Source of the DNA: Acanthaster planci
Lineage: Eukaryota; Echinodermata; Asteroidea; Valvatida; Acanthasteridae
Assembly: GCF_001949145.1 (NCBI RefSeq)
Contig: NW_019091576.1
Location: 135,289-199,288, forward strand
Length of the DNA stretch: 64,000 bases
Reading direction: 5' to 3'
The notes beneath the pieces were generated by a model. It was not told the DNA's origin. It worked only from the letters and a program-made list of their open reading frames with translations, and made no database searches. Of this stretch, positions 37,601-49,921 are shown piece after piece (position 1 is the stretch's first letter; the number at the start of each line of letters is the position of its first letter). Made by a program: the position numbers and the translations under genes.

Positions 37601-40600
37601 TGTGGATTTCCACAGTCCAATAATGTACACGATCCCAGGGAAATTTGTGAGTACATTTAGGGGACCTTGCGCTGCAGCTCCTGTCATTCTGAATGCAATT
37701 ATTATAAGCACCGTGGGTGTACTTGTAGGTACCAGTGCAGACGCAGCATTCATGTATAACACTGCTTGGAATTTGGTAAATTCAACTTTTCGGGGGATGG
37801 GAAAATGCACAGTATGTACAGACTTGCAGAGTACAGAACTCTCAAAAATCTTCTTTAATAGATCTGTCACTGTCACAGATGAACCCTTATGCCAGAATTC
37901 GATCAGGAAAAAACAAAAAACCTTCCTCCATCACTGACACAGCACACAGTGAAAGGAAGTCAAAACAGTTACGAAAATGGACTGATATTCCAAGGTACAT
38001 GTACCTGTACCTGTACAAATCAACGACCGATACAGCCTTTCTAATACAGTGCATGGCATGTGGATTAATGTGAGCATGGAAAAGGCATTTTCTGAATGAC
38101 TAGAGATCATCCAGGCTCAGCCCGAGGTGCTAATTTCTGCTGCGCTTTCACCGCTTGAAGCTGGAGCTCCCGTCACAGCAAATGAACCTTGATGCCGTGC
38201 AGCTCCCGATTCCCTTCACTGGTTTCCATCTATTGCCTTGGCAATGCCAGCATCTTTGGAATCGATACCGGCATCCGTCCAGGAGTAAGAACTCCGTTTG
38301 GGATTGATGGCAAGATGTCCCCAGCAAAAAAGCATGGGGAAAACATCACTAATGGAATGCACTGTGTACACTGCACAAAAAGGAGACACTTTTAGTAATG
38401 TGAGGTCAATTCAAGGTGTGATCTATCCTCATACATACAGTACATGTATGTACATACATATGTTAACACCTTGAATTTGTTTCTGCACTGACTTGGAATT
38501 CAATTATGATAATACTGAAGTCAACTCCCTGAAAATATGAATTGTACTCCCCGCCCCCCCTTTCAGAAATTTTAGAATCAATTCTATGAAATTCTGACAA
38601 TGAGTCACGCAAACCTACATGTACATGTACTGTGCTGTCCGGTAGGTCCACCATTCAAAATTTATTCAAGGGACGATCTTGGTACCTGTATGGCCCGTTT
38701 TGGACACCTTTTTTTTCTTAGAAAAATATATGCTAGCCTGCATGTACAGTGCACTCGTCAGGTTTTCAGTAATTCTAGTTTTGTGTAACTGTTTTGTATC
38801 ATGCTTCTCCTCCTTTGGAATCTTTGCTGAAAAATGTAAAACAAATGTCTGCCTAAATCAAGCATCACCCTGTTTGAATCTTTAATAAATCTTTAAAATC
38901 TTTGATTTCTCATTTGGTATGTTTTTTTTTTTTTTTCAGTCAAAAATACATACATGTACATGTCAATGTACATTCTACATTCACTGCTGGGTGCAGCCGT
39001 GTTCACCACAAGCTCTGCGTTTTAACCAATTTCAGCTGTGTTTTTGACACTTGTAACTGTTTTTAACATTTTACATCTGGCCTGTTTCGGTTTTAATCTT
39101 TTGGAGAATTCCTGGACTGGAACTAGTTTGAATTTCCGTCATTGTTTTCATCAGTTTTGATGGTTTGTAATCTACACATGTATGCTACTATTACTGCCTA
39201 CACTACTACAGTGCACAGCGAATTGTTTTGTCTTTGAATATTACATGTTCACGTACTTCTCAGCCAGGACATAACTCTTTGTTATTACATTCAACATGTC
39301 TTTGAAACTGGATCATGTAACAGGGCGCTGTGTGTGGTTGACTTTGCATTTTGCTTGTTTTTCCTCTTCATCCCTCCCACCACTAAAATCATTAACAAAA
39401 TAGTACAGGCCTACCCCACAACAAGTCCACACTTCTGGCTACCGGTACTTGAGGTGAGAATATGTCCAATGAAATGTATGCGTTCCACACCCACTAGAAA
39501 TTTCAGCCCAGCTGTCTTTACCTACATACATGTACGGGTACATACATGTACTTGAAAAACCAGGCAATCGAAATCGTTCGGAATCTTGTAAATACACTGG
39601 TACATTGTGTTAGCATGCAATGGCTGGTTATGGCAGAGCTCCACTTCATCCCTGAGTTTTTAGTTACCAAATATGTAAGAATAATAAAAGGCACTGTGTG
39701 AGCCTTGACATTTCCAAAAATAAACCGCACTATAGACAAAACAGCTTCAAAATTAGTTAATTACATGGACATACATCTCCTGCTTTAGTTACATTACACC
39801 AGTATACATGTACATGTAAGTGCAGTATAAGACATGCCATAGTACATACAGGTACATGTACATGGAATACTGCTGTTCACTTTCTTGCTCTGTGGTTGGG
39901 GTCAGGCTGGAAGTCCTTTTGACCTTGTGAGATCTTGAGTCCACAAGCGTTTGTTGCTTGATTTTTATATCTCTTTTCAATAGTTGTCAGCTTGGTTATT
40001 TTTTGCTTGCCAATTTTAATTTATTCCTTAACATTTACATGTACACGTCCATGTTTTGTTTTATGTACATACATGTACATTGCATACTTCATACGATACA
40101 ATGTACGTAACAAATATTCATCTTATTATTTGATGACCCAAATTCTGCCTGTAATGGCTGCAACGAGTCAAAATGAAATTAAGTAATGTTTTTTTCTCAA
40201 ATCTGGTCACTACTGTTAAGTTGGGTAACCATTTCACTATCTCCATTACATGTATGTTGCATGCATGAAACCAAAAATATGCCAGTACTAAACTGTCTCC
40301 AGCCTAAATTTCCAGCATCTTCAACATTTCTATCTGGAGTCTAATTATTTCACAATCACAGTACATCCATCACTGACAAGCAGTGACATTCCACGCAAAC
40401 AACATGCATAACACCCTCACTACAAGTCAAGCAGATTGCGAGGCGCTGTACCTTCAGTCCCAGCGCTGTGGTCCATCCAAGCATGACTTACATGTACATG
40501 TAGCTTTTGAAAATCCTGTTACATTATTGCTACATGTATCTGTATGACAGGCGTCTTGTTCCATTGCAGTTAGAATGTCTCAGTCAGTTGCTCCAGTATG

Positions 40601-41052
40601 GTTGATATAATGAAGGTTATTACACACTGACTTAAAGTCTCTACTCAATAACGCAAATGCAGGAGTGCTATTAAAGGTATGAAATTAGAACATTGGAGTG
40701 AACTTAACCTGCACGTCCATGTATGGGGTACAGTCAGGACTGACATAATTAACTTCTTTCAAGAAAGCTTATGTCACTGTTATTCAAAGTACTGGTAATT
40801 ACAATACAGGGGCTAGTATATGAGCTGTCTTGCATGCATTCATGCTAAAGATTACTGTCATGACTGTTGATTATCGTAGATGAGTGCAGGTCACTTCTGC
40901 AAATGTTTCCTCATCCGCGTTCATTGAAAATGCTACCAAAGTCCCACCCGCCTTCTATATTAGTTTAAACAGCTGACATCAGTGAAAATGAAATCTTGTA
41001 TTGCTTATAACGGCAACAAGGTCTGAAAATCTTGGCAGAGAAAGTGGAAATA

Positions 41053-41232
41053 CAGTCAAACTTCATTAATAAGAGCATTGTTAATACAAGATTCTGCTTG
41101 TAACAAGGACACTTTTAGGTCGGTCCCAATCTTTTGTTCTTCATTGTTTTTGATCCTGATAATACAAAAGTTCCTGTTATCACAAGGTATTTTGGCAAGT
41201 CAAAAAGACCTCTTATTAATGAAGTTCGACTG
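41053..41232. mobile_element. pogo/mariner-like MITE, 180 bp
   Basis: The left end CAGTCAAACTTCATTAATAA and the right end (reading inward) CAGTCGAACTTCATTAATAA are inverted repeats. Both ends are flanked by TA (41051-41052 and 41233-41234), the target duplication of the Tc1/mariner/pogo superfamily. No transposase is encoded. Confidence 0.8.
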
Positions 41233-41405
41233 TAATTGTTTTCAATGTCACAATGTTTGGCAAGTCAAAAAGACCTCTTATTTACGAAGTTTGACTGCAA
41301 TTGTTTTCAATGTCACAATGTTTGGCAAGTCAAAAAGACCTCTTATTAATGAAGTTCGACTGTAATTGTTTTCAATGTCACAATGTTTGGCAAGTCAAAA
41401 ACTGT
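41191..41405 (+). repeat. 65-bp tandem repeat built from the MITE right end
   Basis: TTTGGCAAGTCAAAAA recurs at 41191, 41256, 41321 and 41386, exactly 65 bp apart. Each full unit includes a copy of the MITE terminal repeat (CTCTTATT...GAAGTT(C/T)GACTG) and a spacer with AATTGTTTTCAATGTCACAA. The last unit is cut short. Confidence 0.9.
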
Positions 41406-44400
41406 GATGGGAAATGCCCTTGAGAAAAAGAAGAAGAAAAAAAGTTCAGCCTATGAAATAGCTTCAGGCCATACATGTACATGTACATTTCAGGGGTCAT
41501 CACAACACACAAGGAGTTAATCTGTACCGCATCAAGTGACCTGTAATCCTACTGGTATGGTATGAAAAACACACTAATTCGCAGCCCTGCCCGACACTCT
41601 TCCAAGACCATCAGTCTCCCTCCCAATAGCACTCAGGGGGAAATGGCTAAAGGAACTGCCCGAGTGTGAAATACGTGTACAGCAAAGGGGGGAGGGGAGC
41701 AATAAGGAGATGCACCATGCGGAAACTGCTAGACTAGATATTAACTAATTATCCACTGACCAAGTCCCACAAATGTGGACAAAGCTTCTACATGTCATGC
41801 ATGCTCCTGGATGCATTATTTTTCCAGCCCTGCTTTCCTTGTGTACACCAGCTTGGAAAAGGGTCACAGGCTGGTAGGCTGATGGAACGGAACACACAAG
41901 AGTATGCTTAGTGAATTATACTACAGTGCTCGTCCCTTACATGATATGGTGAATCAATGAAAATTGTATAATGAAAGTAAACGTCATGTGGCTACAAGTG
42001 CTAAGAGCCTACACATGTATTTAATTACTGGTGCATGCAGGCCTACATATTTATAGGGAATGTATGTGAAAATTCATTGGATTTCTGCCACATTGATGGT
42101 GCATACAGAATTCTGTTAAATGTATTCAGTATACAATATAAACTTGTTTAAATGCCATTCAGCCTATGCACGCTTACCAAAATGCAAGTAAATCACATAC
42201 CGGTACATGTAACATACACATATTTTTATACAAGTACATGTGTATATTGCTCACTAAGATGCAACTCAATTTGACCTGTCAAATTACATGTACAATAAAG
42301 ATAGTGATTGCAATGCCAAGAAATCCACAAACAGCAGTAAAATGTGGTTGTTCATCATTTGTTCAAATTTTATACTGATTAATGCATAAATTAATCACTG
42401 ATCGTTGGCTGCATCACAAACTGACGTATCATGGATAATTGCTGTACCACATAATGTACACGTATACATGTAAGTGCAAAGTCTATGGACTGTATGTCAC
42501 TTCGTGATGGACCAAAACTATCCTAGTATGTCACTTCATGATGAAATCGACGACTTGTACTACATACTTGTACTAGTACATGTACGACCAGGAAATAAAT
42601 GGTTTTTATAAATGTATCAAGTACTCTGCAAATCAGCAATATTTTTGTCCAGAGAGTCTTTGTTTGGGGGAAAGGAATTCATCATTTTCAAAACAACACT
42701 GAAGGTTGAATAATGAATGGTCTTTCGTCTAAACAGTATAATAATTTTTCACGGTAAATCCATTCAGCTTTTAAGGCATTAGTTTGTAGAACAATGCCTG
42801 AGCAAGATTTAAGTACCAGTACAAAGTCCAGATCAACAACTTTGGTGTCCTCGACCAGATGTTGGTCCCTAAACAAACACAAATTCACAACAAATGTAAT
42901 TTTCTAATTCCACTATTTTCATTCGATTGTTTCAAAAGGCATGTACAACTTTAATACACATACAAGGTCTATTCAACTTGTTATTAAGCTGGTATCTTCA
43001 ATCGATGAATGGAATTACAGTTGTGTGGAGAAAGCAATACAGCACAACGGTTAGCCCCTTTGTAAGGTATTTCATTGAGAACCTTCAATGACTATAATGT
43101 GTGCATTCTGTGCCTTAGGTGTCCCCTGACAGACAAATTGGCAGAATTAAAACAATCATTTGTGAATCATGACTAATTCCATGGGGACACTTTTTAATTT
43201 CCTGTCCAAATAGTGAGTTTTTCCCAAATAAAACATATCTGTGAGCTTGCCACACAATACCCAGCACTGTGCATGTACAAAACATTGCAGTCACAGTCAT
43301 GTTGTTGTTTATACCAAGTGCCTCCCCAAGACCCATCAAGGACCAAGGCAAAAAAACCACAGGGACCAACCACAGGGCTGAGTCACTCTGGTTCCTTGTT
43401 TAAACAACAGGCCCACAGTGCTGTATATCCTCGGGAGCCAGACTTTGAAATGAACAGGGAAGGCTACAAACAGTGTTCATGTACATGTATCTGGAGACAT
43501 GTCAACCACTGCCACTTGGAAATAATGACCTCTTCAGTGGGTTCACAGAGGAAGCTAGGTTTCCGGAATAAATAGGAACTTTTGTCTGGGCATGCCAACA
43601 TGATGACAGTCCAACGCAAACACTGGATTAACTTGAACTCTCACTTGGTGAAACCACTCCTGTAAAGGCTGTATATGTGTCATGAAGTACACACATGTAC
43701 ATGTTCGTACCAAAATAAATATGGAACAAACTACATGTATGAAGTTACAGTGTAGTAATGAAATCAGCAACACAAATAAGACTGCTCTTTCTGTGCTAAT
43801 TCCTGTTGATGAATGTACATGAGTGAGTACAAACAAATATTCGGAACAGATAACAAAGTCAAGGTCATAAAATGTAAATTTTTAAGACTATTACAAATGA
43901 AGAACTTGGACACCTACATGTACATGTACATGTACGAGTACATTTTCCATTCCAAGACCATATTAAACATATACAGGCTTACTGGGGCGTTCATGCTGTA
44001 TTGTAACTTTGTAACTGTATATTGAATGTATATCTTTTACTCTCAAATGCCATAAGATACCGGTACTTTGAAAAAATTACAAATGCAAATGGCACTGAGA
44101 ACCAAAAGCAACAATGCGCACCTGTTTTACACCCAAAGAGTAACATACATGTACATGTACATGGTATCAAACTTAACCAGAGTCCAAATCCAGACGAGCC
44201 ATAGAATTTCAAAATTCAATGCTTCTTGGGCACAAGCTTTTGAAAGCTGAATCCAGGGCAAGTTTACCCAAGTTAACGTGCTGACTTTTCACTGCGTGCC
44301 TCTTCTGAAAGGTGTCCTGGATTTGAAAAGTTCAACAAAAAAGGAAAAAAGCAGGAGCTGGAATGCAAATTACATGTATCCTGATAGCCTTCGACTACTG

Positions 44401-45485
44401 TCAGAAAAAAAAAGTCAAAGTGGATCCAGCATAAACTTTATTGACGTCACTGGGCAGTCATTTTGATAAGGAATTTCACTCACTTTTATGCCAACAATAA
44501 ACAGTATTAAAGGGTAAGCAGCAATGTTCAAGTTAATAATTGTATAATACGTAAAGGAGATTATCATTCCAACCCTGAATGAGGAACCGAGAGTGTGTTT
44601 TTTTTTCAGAGGCCTGCAAAAGGCAAAATCCCTTCCCTCCCCTGAATCTCCGCATATGAATTTGTGCAAGTCATCATCATATTTGGCCAGCATTTTAACA
44701 AGCGATTCATGTAAAACTAAATCAGGAAATCACAATCCATTGTAATACTTAGAGGAATAGGAAGTCAAACATTTCTTTCTTTCCCTCTTTGGTTTGTCAT
44801 TCTTCTATAATTGCCCACCAGCTATATACCGGAATTGTGCTGTAAACACGTCATGCAACACTGATGCAGATGTACATATTACTAGGACAACCTGAAGACT
44901 GCAGAATACGTCATGCATGTACTCAGGCTGGTGATCTTCAATTGACTTTACTTTTACTTGAAGTCCCAAAATCTACTTATAATGCCACATCATTTGATGA
45001 ACCTAAAAGCAAATGTTAATCAATTTTCCCGTACGCTGCAGGAATATGAAAAATATCATCATCACCTGGTCTAATTTTTTTCTTTTCGGGGGTGGGAGAG
45101 GGGGAGGTTGCACACAAAAAAGGAAGCTAATGCTTGTACCAGTACTGCTACATGTACTACTAGCAAAACACATCTGCAGTCATCTAGACAATACATATAC
45201 CTGTGTTAGTTCATCCCACCACCATTAGTCAATTATTTTTTCTTCCTAACTCATGGCTGTAGATGACTGTTTTGAAAACTAAATGGGGATAGTAAGTCCC
45301 AATTTCATCTATGATCTGCTAATAATGGCATGATTGATAAAGCACCCCTTATCCAATGATGATTTCCGCCAAATGTGCAAATGTGATTATGCCTTTTTTT
45401 ATGGCACATTTTTACAATTTGTCAGTCTGTCAGTAGGTACATCCCTATTTGTCTTAAAAAGATTTGGGAAGCAGATGATTTAATC

Positions 45486-45560
45486 CCCTTTTTAACATTT
45501 TGACATGGGCGGGGAGATTGGTAGTGCCTGACCAATCCCATGTCAAAATGTTAAAAAGGG
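45486..45560. repeat. Perfect 24-bp inverted repeat (hairpin)
   Basis: The arm beginning CCCTTTTTAACATTTTGACA at 45486-45509 is matched perfectly by its reverse complement at 45537-45560. The 27-nt loop itself holds ATTGGT/ACCAAT, and weaker pairing (GATGA/TCATC) extends outward. It lies about 340 bp inside GRK intron 1 and could be a foldback element or a small-RNA hairpin. Confidence 0.85.
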
Positions 45561-45896
45561 CAATTCATCAAGTCCAAGCGTGGTCCCAGTTACTCGGACA
45601 AGGAAACTGACCACAAGTTGAAGTACATATAGCCAAGTGGTACACCATAGCCAACTTTGGCTGACATGGCTGATAACAACCCTAGTTATGAAGCAGGTCT
45701 TAACAGTACAACAGCCACAAGTAAGTCAAATGGTTATTTAAATCACAGATGTACATGTACATTGTAGACATTTAAACTTAAGCAAACATCTTGACTTGAC
45801 AAGATCAAAAGCAATATTAATTATTGTGTTAACTTCATTGAACCTTAAGCGAAACATGTCGACCGGACCTTAGGCCTACTTTGAAATGATACCAAC

Positions 45897-45948
45897 CTTC
45901 ACGAGCTTTCAAATAAACTGTGTTGGCCACAATATTTTCTAACTCCAT
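45897..45948 (-). CDS. GRK5: GRK exon 1 (start codon and N-terminal helix)
   Basis: The minus-strand ATG at 45948 begins MELENIVANTVYLKARE, followed by one G that joins exon 2 to make Gly. This is essentially the invariant N-terminus of GRK4/5/6 proteins, the helix that docks on activated receptors and orders the kinase. The donor is GTTGGT, which is a GT site but not a strong consensus. The start has a favourable context (G at -3 and G at +4). Choice of start is secure because upstream sequence is CpG-rich UTR with stops and because the family begins at this Met. The exon is too short to stand out as an open frame. Confidence 0.96.
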
Positions 45949-45953
45949 AACAT
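45939..45953 (-). other. Four-codon upstream ORF overlapping the GRK start
   Basis: An ATG at 45953, 5 nt before the GRK start and out of frame with it, encodes Met-Leu-Trp-Ser and stops with TAG inside GRK codons 3-4. Its context is weak (C at -3, T at +4), so leaky scanning to the stronger GRK start is expected. The arrangement is visible; any effect on translation is inference. Confidence 0.6.
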
Positions 45954-46560
45954 AAGTCCCCCCTCGCCCGGGGCGCGCAATTATCCGCGGTCAGTGTTGA
46001 GTTGAGGCGAGTTTTGCCGACGAGAGTGTGCCGTCAAAAATTCACTGGGTGTGGTGGCCGGACGGTCCCGCTGGCTGGCTGCAAATCCGTGTAACAGAAA
46101 CGTCCAGTTCGCTCGGTAAATCGTACAAGAAATCACAATGTTGCTGTATCGTACCGACTTTGGAATCTCGCTTTCGTCACACCAGAACGCCGTTGGAGAT
46201 TCAGTGCATGATATCAGTGAGAACTCATGACATTATGCAGGTAACAAAAAGCGGCTATCATCGACACAATCCGTGTGAGGAGTTGGACAATCCGGTGATT
46301 TCACATTGCAGGATATTTTAAATGATGTCCGCAAGTGTACAAGTGCGTACGCACACAGCGCCGTCCCATTTATTTGCACACTCTTTACACTAGCGATATT
46401 TGTGTGCAACAATATGGCCGGCTTGTTAGGAGTATACCATTTTCCAGTTGTAGGGGCTCTCGCTTTTTCTGTGTGTTTTTTCAGCAGGGCCGGTTAGTGC
46501 AGAAACGTGTTACTACCTCACATAATTTTTTTTCACGTACGTACACGTTGGTTTCAGTAC
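45954..46560 (-). promoter_or_regulatory. GRK5: CpG-rich promoter and 5' UTR region of GRK
   Basis: Immediately upstream of the GRK start the sequence becomes CpG-rich (CGCCCGGGGCGCGC, TCCGCGG, GCCGGACGGTCCCGC), in contrast to the CpG-poor introns. No convincing TATA box is seen, as is common for such promoters. The transcription start is not defined, and short upstream ORFs (for example Met-His-stop) exist if transcription begins far upstream. A divergent transcript on the plus strand cannot be excluded. Confidence 0.6.
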
Positions 46561-46575
46561 TGTTCATGCATAGTA

Positions 46576-46672
46576 AAAACTATCACGTACGTACGTGACG
46601 CTAATACTAATAACTGTTTTCACGCACTTACCTGAAGTTACAGGTCAGGTCGTGTACGTACGTAATAGTTTT
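46576..46672. repeat. TACGTA cluster in a 19-bp inverted repeat
   Basis: AAAACTATCACGTACGTAC at 46576-46594 is matched at 18 of 19 positions by the reverse complement of 46654-46672. Between about 46533 and 46690 the ACGTACGT/TACGTA word appears at least five times. The location just upstream of the GRK promoter could make this regulatory. Confidence 0.7.
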
Positions 46673-47805
46673 CATATACGTACGTGAAAGAAAAACAATT
46701 ATGTGTGTGGCGGTAAGACGTTTCCGTAGGATAGAACGTCTACGCAAGTTTGTTGTAAAATTAAAATGGAAGTTTAAATTACTTTGCGAGATGAAAAGAC
46801 AAAACTTTTTATGTGGACGCAGATGAACGCGTACATACATGTATATACAGTTGTGAACAACTTTTCTTCTTTTTTAATGGTGTAAATTACCCAGCGTAAT
46901 CCTTTTCCAGAAAACATGATGAACGTCACTTTCCAATGTATTTCATTTCTAGAAAGCACAGCATTTTAAGAAAGGCAAGTTGAAGAAATCAAGTCATCAG
47001 AAAGATCATTGACGCACATGTGAAGAGGGTCATCAGGGGACTGGAGATTACTAACAATGCTAGTGAATTTAAAATCCTTACATGCTTGTAGGCGCCGCTT
47101 TTTTTTTTCTAGTGGGCAGGTGTTTTTTCCCAGGCGGGGAAGAAGCAAAGCATTTGACTGATGAACTATTGTTCAACCAAATGGGTGACTTTCATCCCCT
47201 TTCCCTCACTTTGTTACTTCGTTGTTTCTCTCAGTGTTTTTGTCTTTTATTTTTTACCTTTTTTCATATTTTTCTTTTTTTTTCGGGGTGGGGGTCACAG
47301 AGCCCTTGTCTCCCACGAAGGAAAAAAGGCCTTGTCAGAGTGGTATAGAGTACTCTATCGTTTGCGGCAATTTTGGTCAACTTGTGGTCAATTTTGTGTT
47401 GCGAGTTTGGTGAAAGTCGCAGTACATTTTGTCCGACCTCCTCGCGACGTTCGGCGCGAAGGTTTTGCGCCCTCCCCGAACTCGCCCGAATTAGGATGCG
47501 ACTTTGAAAACAGTTGCGAGAATTACATTTTGCGGCCACTCACAAGCAAGTTTTTTTACGCAAAACCGAGGTCAATATCAGTCTGAGTAGTTTCCACTTT
47601 TCCGGGCGTCCCACATAAATTCTCCAAAGGATCGCCTAATAGTTTCGAGACATCTCAAGCTTCTCAAATCTATCGCGGGTTTTGCTTTTACCCGATAGCT
47701 TTAATCCAAAGCTGTAAGACTTATTTTGCCCGACGACAAGAATTCACTTGTCAAAGAGACAAGTTTTCGGTGCACTCTAAGAGCCTTTGAAAAAAAATAA
47801 ACACG

Positions 47806-47885
47806 CTGGCTCCGATGGGATTCGAACCAATGACTTTCTGTTTACTACAGCGCGATTGTCTTACACTCGACCAACGAGCTGTTCG
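47806..47885 (-). pseudogene. tRNA-like sequence (tRNA pseudogene or SINE head)
   Basis: On the minus strand a D-arm-like GCTCGTTGGTCGAGT is followed by a B box GGTTCGAATCC (47828-47818) and a 3' end TCGGAGC. The acceptor stem pairs poorly and the stretch between the D and T arms is too long for a normal anticodon arm. It is more likely a degraded tRNA or tRNA-derived SINE head than a working tRNA gene. Confidence 0.45.
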
Positions 47886-49851
47886 AGGTTGGATTGTTTG
47901 TTCGGATCGATATGGCATTAGGCACCGCAGTGAACAACCAAAATGTTAATGAATGTCTGGGTTGTCAATAATTATTTTGTCAGTATGACAAAGTAACAGC
48001 TAGATTTGCCTCGATGACCAGAACCCTACACATCGAGGGTCTTCTATGTGACAGGCCTTATCTTGTCTTCTGGCAGTATGAGTCGAATTCTTGTCAATAT
48101 CTTGTCAGTGTGACAAGCGGAAATTTTTGCGTCCCACTAGTCACGGTGACCAGCAAACCCACCCATCACAATGTTTTCGGCATTGCTTGAGTCGCGGGGC
48201 TGACAGCCCTACACTTTGTAATTAAACTTGTGGCACATGTGGAGGGGTTAGGAGTTTTAGCTCCAGAAGTTTTCACTTGCACTAGCACCATTTTCCAAAG
48301 TCAAAGCCATCGCCATCGTTGTAGCTGCTTTCTTCTTCAGAAAAGGCAATATATCATTGAATTTTAATTGCTTAAAATCGAAATCCCTAAAAACAATGGT
48401 ATTAAAAATGAAATTAGAGCCCTTATCTGCAACGAAGTCATCGAGAAGATCTCAGGTTGGAGGTGTACACTTGTTGTGCAGTCCAATGAATTGCATTACT
48501 GGTTGCCATTGCGCTGCCGATTTAGAACTTGCCCCCAGACACACCCACCCACTTGTGTAACCACTTGGGCCCAACAACGCCCGATTCGTTAAGCTCCCAC
48601 ACTGCAAACGAATTGTGAGCTCATTTCAGGCTGTCATCCTCTTTCGTTGGTACTTCGTGGTTAGGCCTAATCCATCGATTAACCCGGAAGCAGGAAAAAC
48701 AACATCGACGCGACCTGACCAGGCACGCGGGCAAACTTAAATGGCATGCATGAGAGGTAGACCGAAGACAACGTTTTCAGTGGGAGGGGTCGGGTTGGCC
48801 AAACCTTGAGAGATTTATTAATCTGAACTCCATATGACCTGCAGAAGAGAGAAGTCTAATACGGGGGCTTTTTAAGCGCTGTGAGGAGGAGGGAAATGAA
48901 ATAGGCCCCAAAATAGCTTCTTTTGTTATACTAAAAAATACATTTACCTGTTTACATGGGACGGCCCTATTGCCAATGTGAGCGCGTCATCTTTCTGAAA
49001 ATGTTGACCGTTCGAGTATCGGAGACATTTAGTGTTCCTCTGAATCCATCTCATCAAACGCAGTTTGTGGACGAGATACGGCCATGTCCAACGATCTGTC
49101 TATAGACGCACAGTGGGGGTACCTTAGTTTTGAAGCGTGCGCAAGCGTTGATAAATGATACCACACATGCCCGCGCTTTCTTGACATCACGTAGCTGCAT
49201 TCGACCAATAATGTAAGATCGTGTCCCAGACAAATTCCTAACCTACAGTATTCACTGAGCTAAAATGTCATCGGATTTTTATCTTAGGCACCCCTCTTTA
49301 GATTTAATTTGAGAATTTTCGTTGTCACTGCAAGGAATATGAGGCACAGATGACAAAATGATGGACTGGACCACTATGAGCCCCGAACTGGACAAAAAGA
49401 GGGCGCAATTTTCCCAGCAATGAAGGCCACAAACTTTTCACAAATAACGGTTTTACGCGCAAGACTGGTGGTCTATGTATCTATATGTCTGTGACGAAGG
49501 CTCCCTTGGTCGGAACACAGACGTATTCGTCCGCGGGGAGTCGGAACTGCACCTCGCTGCATGGTTCACAAACGTCTATGACATGCACGCGTTACGGTAC
49601 CAATGACACTTCCGATGACATTGCTCTTTTCAACCGATGAGGGTGTGCTTCGATCCGCTCAAGACGGATAGCAAACTTGCAAGTTAGATGAAAAATTTGA
49701 CAACACCGTTGACAAAATGGATCAGATCTGCATACGCAATCAAGGGAAATTTCTGAGTGGCAATGAACTGAGACTTATAGTTATTTTTTAAGGGTCAGTC
49801 TCTATGTTTGACTGAAACCATTTCATGTAGCATTCATTACCTTCAGAAAGA

Positions 49852-49921
<70 letters not shown>
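49852..49921 (+). repeat. (TGT)n / (GTT)n microsatellite, 70 bp
   Basis: About 23 uninterrupted trinucleotide units. The purity suggests it is young or polymorphic. Confidence 0.98.

Noticed and set aside
46028-46598. Plus-strand open frames in the CpG-rich region
   Set aside because: They have no domain-like pattern and are better explained as antisense to the GRK 5' UTR; a divergent gene remains possible but unsupported.
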